From Oscillospiraceae bacterium (GTDB lineage Bacteria > Bacillota > Clostridia > Oscillospirales > Ruminococcaceae), in contig JAEDHF010000068.1 of assembly GCA_016297165.1 (NCBI GenBank), forward strand, positions 1-9,962: a stretch of 9,962 bases of DNA, read 5' to 3'. The number at the start of each line of letters is the position of its first letter. Position 1 is the first letter of the stretch. Shown piece after piece: positions 4,887 to 9,962 of this stretch. Made by a program: the position numbers and the translations under genes. Below the pieces are notes generated by a model. It saw nothing but the letters and a program-made list of their open reading frames with translations. It searched no databases and was not told the origin of the DNA.

Positions 4887-7196
4887 TTACATCTCAATTC
4901 TTAAGCCCTGTGCGCTTTCAACAGTAAACTTAGCCTCTCTGTCGGCGGTAACCTTTATTACGTCGCCATTTCTTTCTGCCTTAACAACAAGAGCGAGGTT
5001 AGCCTCCTTGTCGTAAATCCTGCATTCAGCAGTCTTACCGTCCTCTAAGCCGTAGATAACGAGCTTAGCGTCGGTAACGTAGTCATAAGCGAAGTTTCTT
5101 GTGAAATTACCGTAGGCGATAATTGAGTTAGGCTTAGCGTAAAGGGGCATTCCGAAGTAGTCGTACTTCTTTTCATACCATTTTCCACCCTCGAGAACTT
5201 CGCCTGTCTGGATATCGGTCCATTCGCCGATATCGGGAAGATAGAAGGAACAGGTTCCCTCCTCGTTGAATACGGGAGCAACAAGGAGATTGTCGCCCAG
5301 CATATACTGCCGGTCAAGAGAAAGGGTAGCGGGGTCCCTTGAATACTCCATAACCATAGCTCTCATCATAGGGATACCCTCGGTATGAGCCTTTACTGCA
5401 TTAGCAAATAAGTAAGGCATAAGTCTGCCCTTAAGCTTTGTGAAGTGGCGTACTACATCGCAGCTTTCCTCGTCGAAGTTCCAGGGTACTCTGTAGGAGC
5501 TGTTGCCGTGGAGTCTGGAATGAGAGGACATTAAGCCGAAGGCAGACCATCTCTTATAGAGGTCGGGGGAGCCGGTAGCCTCGAAGCCCGAGATATCGTG
5601 GCTGAAATAGCCGAAGCCCGAAAGGCAGAGGGATAAGCCGCCGCGTATTGTTTCCCACATACTCTCGTAATTGGAGAAGCAGTCGCCGCCCCAGTGAACG
5701 GGGAACTGCTGACCGCCGACGGTAGCGGAACGTGCAAATAAACAAGCCTTATTTTCGCCGTAGTATTCCTTAAGAACGTTGAAAACGGTCTTGTTATAGA
5801 GATATGTATAGTAGTTATGCATCTTATAGGGGTCGGAGCCGTCATAGTAAACAACATCGGTAGGAATTCTCTCGCCGAAGTCGGTCTTGAAGGCGTCAAC
5901 GCCCATTTCGCAGAGTGCACGAAGCTTAGAAGCGTACCATTCGCAGGCAGCAGGATTGGTAAAGTCAACGATTGCCATACCGGGCTGCCACATATCAGCC
6001 TGGAACACGGAGCCGTCCTTCTTCTTGATGAAGTAGCCGCCCTTTACGCCCTCTTCGAAAAGGGTGGAGCGCTGTGCAATATAGGGGTTAATCCATACGC
6101 AGATTTCGATATTCTTTTTCTTAAGCCTTGTGAGCATAGCCTTAGGGTCGGGGAACATTCTCTTATCCCAGGTAAAGTCACACCAGTTATACTCCTTCAT
6201 CCAGAAGCAGTCGAAATGGAATACCTCAAGAGGAATATCTCTTCTCTCCATTTCATCAATAAAGGAGGAGCAGGTTTCCTCGTCGTAGTTGGTGGTAAAG
6301 GAGGTAGTAAGCCATAAGCCGAAGGTATATGCAGGAGGAAGAGCGGGCTTGCCTGTTAATGTTGTGTAGGTCTTTATTACGTCGGCAATAGTTTCGCCGC
6401 CGAAGATGAAGTACTGAAGACGCTGACCCTGAACGGTAAATGCAATCTTAGAAACACTTTCACTTGCGACCTCGAAGGTTACTTTTTCGGGGTGGTTTAC
6501 GAAACAGCCGTAATTACGGGAGGAAACATAGAAGGGGATAGACTTGTAGGTCTGCTCGGAGCAGGTACCGCCGTCGTTGTTCCATACCTCAACGGTCTGA
6601 CCGTTCTTAACGAAGGTAGAGAACTTTTCGCCGAAGCCGTAGATGTTTTCGCCTACAGAAATGTTGAGCATTTCGCGCATGAAGGCGTTATCGTCGGTTT
6701 CGCTGTCTGCGTAGAAGTTTTCGCCCTGCTTGGCTGTCATACGGTTGTTGGTGCGCCATGCTTCTTCTTCGATATAGCTTGTAGTGCGCCAGCCCTGCTT
6801 TGTGAGGAGTTTATCGCCGTAGTAGTATTCAACGCTCCAGGCACCGCCTTCGCCGCCGATAACTGCCTTGGTTTTTCCCGAGATAAGCTCATAGCTTCCG
6901 TTTTCAAGCTTGTTGATAACGGGCTTAAAGCTGTTGTCCTCATAAAGCTCGAATTCGGGACCCTTTCTTACCTGTCCCTTGTAATGCTCAACGGTAACCT
7001 TAATTGAGTTTTCGAGGGTAGAGGTGAATGTAATTTCGAGGGCAGGACCGCCGAGGGTCATACCTCTGTTCTGAATCCACTGATTTGTTGCAAATACGGT
7101 AACGGAATTGTCGGTTGCAGTTACTTCGTAGGACTGTGTTGCGTAGTTTACGCCGTAGCCGGGCTTATTGAGCCAGAAGCCGTCAGAAAATTTCAT
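4887..7196 (-). CDS. yicI: GH31 alpha-xylosidase (YicI-type)
   Basis: The enzyme is a retaining glycoside hydrolase expected to remove alpha-linked xylose from the non-reducing end of isoprimeverose and xyloglucan oligosaccharides. It has 769 residues, close to E. coli YicI. An N-terminal beta-sandwich spans about 1-270, the (beta/alpha)8 barrel about 285-600, and C-terminal beta domains follow. The nucleophile is D439 in FKTDFGERIPTD (436-447). The acid/base is D505 in HWGGDC (501-506). The stretch DGSDPYKMHN and the SGFGYFSHDISGFE block also match the YicI subgroup. There is no signal peptide, so it acts in the cytoplasm on imported oligosaccharides. An upstream in-frame ATG at 7280 exists, but I chose 7196: it starts MKFSDGFWLNKPG as in relatives and has AAAGGA 10 nt upstream, and the longer form would overlap the -10 box. 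It stands alone, with no transporter in view. Confidence 0.93.
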   Translation of the reverse strand: MKFSDGFWLNKPGYGVNYATQSYEVTATDNSVTVFATNQWIQNRGMTLGGPALEITFTSTLENSIKVTVEHYKGQVRKGPEFELYEDNSFKPVINKLENGSYELISGKTKAVIGGEGGAWSVEYYYGDKLLTKQGWRTTSYIEEEAWRTNNRMTAKQGENFYADSETDDNAFMREMLNISVGENIYGFGEKFSTFVKNGQTVEVWNNDGGTCSEQTYKSIPFYVSSRNYGCFVNHPEKVTFEVASESVSKIAFTVQGQRLQYFIFGGETIADVIKTYTTLTGKPALPPAYTFGLWLTTSFTTNYDEETCSSFIDEMERRDIPLEVFHFDCFWMKEYNWCDFTWDKRMFPDPKAMLTRLKKKNIEICVWINPYIAQRSTLFEEGVKGGYFIKKKDGSVFQADMWQPGMAIVDFTNPAACEWYASKLRALCEMGVDAFKTDFGERIPTDVVYYDGSDPYKMHNYYTYLYNKTVFNVLKEYYGENKACLFARSATVGGQQFPVHWGGDCFSNYESMWETIRGGLSLCLSGFGYFSHDISGFEATGSPDLYKRWSAFGLMSSHSRLHGNSSYRVPWNFDEESCDVVRHFTKLKGRLMPYLFANAVKAHTEGIPMMRAMVMEYSRDPATLSLDRQYMLGDNLLVAPVFNEEGTCSFYLPDIGEWTDIQTGEVLEGGKWYEKKYDYFGMPLYAKPNSIIAYGNFTRNFAYDYVTDAKLVIYGLEDGKTAECRIYDKEANLALVVKAERNGDVIKVTADREAKFTVESAQGLRIEM

Positions 7197-7244
7197 AGCG
7201 ATAATATCCTTTCTGTATGTAGATATGTAAATCGGTGATGATTT

Positions 7245-7258
7245 TGTAATCGTTTTCA
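7245..7258 (-). promoter_or_regulatory. cre (CcpA operator) in the GH31 leader
   Basis: The minus strand reads TGAAAACGATTACA, matching every fixed position of the Gram-positive cre consensus TGWAANCGNTNWCA. It lies 13 bp downstream of the -10 box and 49 bp before the GH31 start, where CcpA would block initiation or elongation when preferred sugars are present. LacI-family regulators bind very similar sites, so a dedicated sugar repressor is an alternative. Confidence 0.75.
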
Positions 7259-7270
7259 CCATCTGATATA

Positions 7271-7299
7271 ATACTATCATATATTTCAGGTTTTGTCAA
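7271..7299 (-). promoter_or_regulatory. Promoter of the GH31 gene
   Basis: On the minus strand TTGACA (7294-7299) is 17 nt upstream of TAGTAT (7271-7276), and TGA directly before it makes an extended -10. An overlapping TATTAT at 20-nt spacing is a poorer alternative. The start of transcription near 7264 places the cre site in the first bases of the transcript. Confidence 0.72.
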
Positions 7300-7356
7300 T
7301 AGTGTAATGATATTTTTTTACGGAAATTATGGTATAAGGCTATGTAAAATATTTGG

Positions 7357-7385
7357 TTGATTTTGGAAAGTTTTTATGCTATAAT
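7357..7385 (+). promoter_or_regulatory. Promoter of the cysteine hydrolase gene
   Basis: TTGATT (7357-7362) and TATAAT (7380-7385) are 17 nt apart, with TGC before the -10, an extended element. It is divergent from the GH31 promoter about 60 bp away. The transcript would start near 7392, about 53 nt before the ATG. Confidence 0.82.
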
Positions 7386-7444
7386 ACATATACAAGTCGG
7401 GAAATAACAGACCGGCGAATTAGGATATGTAAAGGAGAAGGAAA

Positions 7445-7933
7445 ATGAACAGAGCACTGGTTGTTATCGATATTCAAAACGACATCACAAAGCACTATAA
7501 GGATATCGTTGAACGAATCAATACTGCCATAGACTGGGCAGAGAAAAAGGGAATGCACATCGTTTACATCAAGCACAATAACATTACGGCTGGTACACGT
7601 ACATTCAAGCCTGGTTCAAAAGGCGCCGAGCTTGTGCCTGAGCTAAAAGTGGTTTCGGACAATATCTTCGTAAAAACCAAAAGTAATGCATTGACAAGTG
7701 AGGAATTTACCGGGTTTATAAATACCAACCGGATAAACGAGTTCTATATCACAGGAGCAGACGCAACTGCATGCGTGAAATCAACCTGCTTAAATATGAC
7801 AAAAGCAAACTATATTGTTCATGTGATTTCCGACTGTGTTACAAGCTACGATTTGAAGAAGATGGATGAAATGCTGGCATATTATTCAAGCAAGGGCTGC
7901 GAAGTAAAGCCTCTCTCCGAGTATCTCGGATGA
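7445..7933 (+). CDS. Isochorismatase-family cysteine hydrolase
   Basis: This 162-residue protein belongs to the isochorismatase-like fold. The catalytic triad is visible as D9 in VVIDIQND, K77 in IFVKTKSNAL and C110 in TGADATACVKST, each in its usual context. Residues 52-66 carry the KPGSKGAELVPEL stretch seen in small members of the family. The Asp/His metal-binding set of nicotinamidases is not present, so nicotinamidase is unlikely. The true substrate (a hydrolysable amide or vinyl ether) cannot be read from sequence. AAAGGAG lies 7 nt before the ATG. It is monocistronic, divergent from the GH31 gene and convergent with the suf operon. Its base composition looks somewhat more A/T-rich than its neighbours, a possible hint of separate ancestry. 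Confidence 0.88.
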   Translation: MNRALVVIDIQNDITKHYKDIVERINTAIDWAEKKGMHIVYIKHNNITAGTRTFKPGSKGAELVPELKVVSDNIFVKTKSNALTSEEFTGFINTNRINEFYITGADATACVKSTCLNMTKANYIVHVISDCVTSYDLKKMDEMLAYYSSKGCEVKPLSEYLG

Positions 7934-7972
7934 TTCTGATTTTCTCGGATTCCCATATACCGAGTGTCTCGG
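7916..7972. repeat. Two near-identical CCGAG mini-hairpins at the hydrolase 3' end
   Basis: CCGAGTATCTCGG (7917-7929), overlapping the last codons of the hydrolase, recurs as CCGAGTGTCTCGG at 7960-7972 with one difference. Each is a 5-bp stem (6 bp for the first, TCCGAG/CTCGGA) with a three-base loop, and another CTCGG lies between them. The first is followed by a moderately T-rich stretch and may act as a weak terminator. The region from here to the suf terminator has no recognised gene. An 89-codon minus-strand frame crosses it, but its start lies in the suf terminator. Confidence 0.4.
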
Positions 7973-8107
7973 CTACTTGTCCCATCTTTTAAAAGCACGT
8001 TCTTTGTCGGATTTAAGTTAATGGCGGTTGGAAACATACTGCGTATTTTCGCTATAAAATCTGAAATTGGTTGCGCTACGCTTATCGAAAATTTACTGTA
8101 AAAGAGC

Positions 8108-8149
8108 CATAAAACAACAACGCCGCCCTTGTACTTAAACAAGAGCGGC
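8108..8149 (-). terminator. Intrinsic terminator of the suf operon
   Basis: On the minus strand GCCGCTCTTGT pairs with ACAAGGGCGGC (8149-8139 with 8132-8122, one U-G pair) around a six-base loop, and GTTGTTGTTTT follows. It begins 14 bp past the sufB stop. On the plus strand the stem would carry a C-A mismatch, so it serves the suf operon first. Confidence 0.82.
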
Positions 8150-8163
8150 AATATTATTTTCGA

Positions 8164-9087
8164 TTATGCGAGGAATCCGTTTATTATCTGTTCCTCCGCC
8201 TCCTGCTCGGTAAGACCAAGGGTCATAAGCTTTATAAGCTGTTCTCCTGCGATTTTGCCGATAGCGGCTTCGTGAATAAGTCCTGCGTCAATGTTGTTTG
8301 CCTGAAGCTGGGGAGTTGCTAAAACACAGGCGTTATCCATTATAATAGCGTCGCATTCCGTATGACCCGAGCAAGCGCAGTTGCCGTTAATACGGCTTAA
8401 GAAGTCCTGCTTGCTGTTATCCTTGGCTACGCTTCTTGAAACTACATTTGCGGAACAGCCGTCTCCGTTCATATCCACGAGAAAATCGGTAACGGCTCTC
8501 TGCTCGCCCTCGGTAAGGATTTTTTCCTTTACTACGAGAGTGGATTTTTCCTTCAGGGAAGCGGTAGTTTTACGTACCGTATCGTCAATACCGCCTATCT
8601 GTGAGGTTTCCATTTCAAGCCTTGCGCCCTCTTCGAGATACACCACCGTTTCGGGATTCATAAGGCGCTTGCCTGTTCCCGAGCCTTCGCCGTAATGCTT
8701 TTCTACATATTTTACCTTGGAGTTCCTGCCCACATAGAAGGTATGGATTCCGTCGTGAGCGGAATCGCCGCAGCCGCTGTTGTGAATGCCGCAGCCTGCC
8801 ACTATAACAACGTCGCAGTTTTCGCCGATGTGGAAATCGTTATAAACGGTATCCTTAAGTCCCGTCCGGCTCATTATTACGGGGATATGAAGGCTTTCGT
8901 TAACGGTACCGTCCTTGATGTATATGTCAATGCCCGAATTGTTTTCCTTAGGCTGAATATCTATGTTTGCAGTAGTATTTCTGCCGAGAGAAGCGCCGTC
9001 TCTGCGGATATTGTAGGCGCCTACAGGGAGGGCGTCAAGCTCCGCAATTTCCTTAAGGAGCTTCTTTTCGATAGCGTTAATCTCCAT
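8164..9087 (-). CDS. sufB: SufB/SufD-family Fe-S scaffold protein of a minimal SUF system
   Basis: This 307-residue protein is the scaffold partner of SufC in iron-sulfur cluster assembly in the cytosol. It has the family's right-handed beta-helix core and the diagnostic C-terminal block: GHTECDAI at 241-248, LIHEAAIGKI at 270-279 and GLTEQEAEEQIINGF at 291-305. C245 falls in the position of the proposed assembly cysteine of E. coli SufB, and seven other cysteines are present. It is much shorter than E. coli SufB (about 495 residues). It is the only SufB/D copy in view, so it probably forms a homodimer where classical SUF uses SufB-SufD. Its ATG shares one base with the sufC stop (TAATG), and a GGGGG-containing ribosome binding site lies within sufC. 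No sufS, sufU or sufE is next to it. Confidence 0.88.
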   Translation of the reverse strand: MEINAIEKKLLKEIAELDALPVGAYNIRRDGASLGRNTTANIDIQPKENNSGIDIYIKDGTVNESLHIPVIMSRTGLKDTVYNDFHIGENCDVVIVAGCGIHNSGCGDSAHDGIHTFYVGRNSKVKYVEKHYGEGSGTGKRLMNPETVVYLEEGARLEMETSQIGGIDDTVRKTTASLKEKSTLVVKEKILTEGEQRAVTDFLVDMNGDGCSANVVSRSVAKDNSKQDFLSRINGNCACSGHTECDAIIMDNACVLATPQLQANNIDAGLIHEAAIGKIAGEQLIKLMTLGLTEQEAEEQIINGFLA

Positions 9088-9833
9088 TATTTTCTACCCC
9101 CTTCTATTTTGTCAAGTAAAGCGCTGCAGGTGCCGCCTGCGTCAGCACTGCTTAAAAGTCCCGGGAGAATTTCATCTCTGCTGCCAACCTTAGCTACGCC
9201 GCCGTCACGGATAACCACTATAGTATCGGCAATATTGAGGATACGCTCCTGGTGGCTGATTATGATGATGTTGCCCTTTGTGAGAGAGTACATTTTTTCG
9301 AATACCTTAATAAGGCTCTGGAAGCTCCAGAGGTCGATACCTGCCTCGGGCTCGTCGAAGATAGAAAGCTTTGTGCCCCTCGCTAAAACCATAGCGATTT
9401 CGATACGCTTAAGCTCGCCGCCGGAAAGGCTTCCGTTAAGCTCACGGTCGATATAATCCCGGGCGCAGAGTCCTACCTCGGAGAGAAGGGAACAGGCTTC
9501 GTCAACGCTCATACTTTTTCCTGCCGCCAAGGCAAGGAGATCCTTCACGCATAAGCCCTTGAAACGAACGGGCTGCTGAAAGGCGTAGCTTATTCCGAGA
9601 CGGGCTCTTTCGGTTATGGACATATTAGTAATATCGACGCCGTCCAGAAGGATTTTACCCTTTGTGGGCTGATAGATGCCTGCAATAATTTTAGCGAGGG
9701 TAGATTTACCGCCACCGTTGGGACCAGTGATAGCTACAAAGCGGTCGTTTATAGTAAGGCTTACATCCTTGAGTATTTCCTTTACGCCCTGTTCATTTTC
9801 CGCTTCAAAGCCCACATTTATCAGTTCAAGCAT
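9087..9833 (-). CDS. sufC: SufC Fe-S cluster assembly ATPase
   Basis: This 248-residue ABC-type ATPase powers conformational change of the SufB/D scaffold during Fe-S cluster assembly. Walker A GPNGGGKST is at 37-45, Q-loop glutamines at 86-87, the ABC signature LSGGE at 136-140, Walker B LSIFDE at 156-161 and the switch histidine H194 in IISHQ. SufC-type features are the short length, the absence of membrane segments, and the YAFQQPVRFKG and DEPEAGID stretches. GGAAAGGAA precedes the ATG at a slightly long spacing. It is the first gene after a perfect consensus promoter and is translationally coupled to the scaffold gene. A transport ATPase is the alternative by fold alone, but the partner gene settles it. 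Confidence 0.92.
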   Translation of the reverse strand: MLELINVGFEAENEQGVKEILKDVSLTINDRFVAITGPNGGGKSTLAKIIAGIYQPTKGKILLDGVDITNMSITERARLGISYAFQQPVRFKGLCVKDLLALAAGKSMSVDEACSLLSEVGLCARDYIDRELNGSLSGGELKRIEIAMVLARGTKLSIFDEPEAGIDLWSFQSLIKVFEKMYSLTKGNIIIISHQERILNIADTIVVIRDGGVAKVGSRDEILPGLLSSADAGGTCSALLDKIEGGRK

Positions 9834-9916
9834 AAGTAGAGAGTTCCTTTCCTTTTGTTGCTATTTATTCAGCCGAAAAGCTCGGTCGTATAACTTTAAT
9901 TAAATCAGTAGATTCT

Positions 9917-9945
9917 ATTATATTACGATTGGCAGATTTTGTCAA
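9917..9945 (-). promoter_or_regulatory. Consensus promoter of the suf operon
   Basis: On the minus strand TTGACA (9940-9945) and TATAAT (9917-9922) are exactly 17 nt apart, a perfect consensus. The start near 9910 gives a leader of about 77 nt containing a 10-bp palindrome TTTAATTAAA (9895-9904). No IscR/Rrf2-type site could be recognised with confidence. The promoter strength implies high basal expression unless an unseen repressor acts. Confidence 0.87.
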
Positions 9946-9962
9946 GGGCAAGAGGACAGGGC

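Noticed and set aside
5817..7007. Two long plus-strand frames (5817-6317 and 6492-7007)
   Set aside because: They are shadows of the GH31 gene on the opposite strand with no ribosome binding site and no recognisable domain.
7882..8151. An 89-codon minus-strand frame after the sufB stop
   Set aside because: Its start codon lies inside the suf terminator stem, it overlaps the hydrolase 3' end in antisense and it has no ribosome binding site. It is kept only as a question in the findings.
8695..9456. A 253-codon plus-strand frame
   Set aside because: It is antisense to sufC and sufB, which have intact motifs and coupled starts.
9840..9910. Possible riboswitch or IscR-type site in the suf leader
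   Set aside because: Only a weak 4-bp hairpin and an AT-rich palindrome are present. No known motif could be matched.

Overview
The window looks like low-to-mid GC Firmicutes DNA, most likely a gut clostridium of the Ruminococcus/Oscillospiraceae type. The reasons are strong AGGAGG-type ribosome binding sites, sigma-A promoters with TTGACA/TATAAT boxes, a CcpA-type cre motif, and a two-gene SufC/SufB iron-sulfur system typical of anaerobes. The species assignment is inference.

Left part (1 to about 3690): the end of an integrated plasmid-like or conjugative element. On the minus strand, in order of transcription, it carries a replication-initiator-like protein (winged-helix N-terminus, DUF6017-like C-terminus), ParA, ParB and the first 84 codons of an unrecognised protein cut by the window edge. 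ParA and ParB overlap by 4 nt. The unrecognised gene has its own consensus promoter. Upstream of the rep gene is a leader with a strong intrinsic terminator. The start codon of a 25-codon ORF lies inside that terminator hairpin, and the ORF ends 1 nt before the rep ATG, which suggests attenuation control. On the plus strand at 3473-3628 is the C-terminal stump of a tyrosine recombinase, followed by TGTAGCCA repeats. It abuts the 3' end of guaA, a known genomic-island insertion hotspot.

Middle part (3695 to 7300): host housekeeping and catabolic genes on the minus strand. First is a GMP synthase ATP-pyrophosphatase subunit that lacks the usual N-terminal glutaminase domain. Next is a GH31 alpha-xylosidase of the YicI type. 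Each has its own promoter and intrinsic terminator, and the xylosidase has an exact-consensus cre operator in its leader.

Right part (7350 to 9962): a plus-strand isochorismatase-family cysteine hydrolase with its own promoter runs convergently toward a minus-strand sufC-sufB operon, which has a perfect consensus promoter at the right edge and a terminator at 8122-8149. About 190 bp of unexplained sequence separates the hydrolase from that terminator.

The left part is a maintenance module (replication, partition, integration). The rest is ordinary chromosome: purine synthesis, xyloglucan-oligosaccharide breakdown and Fe-S cluster assembly. No rRNA, tRNA, CRISPR array or complete insertion sequence was seen.
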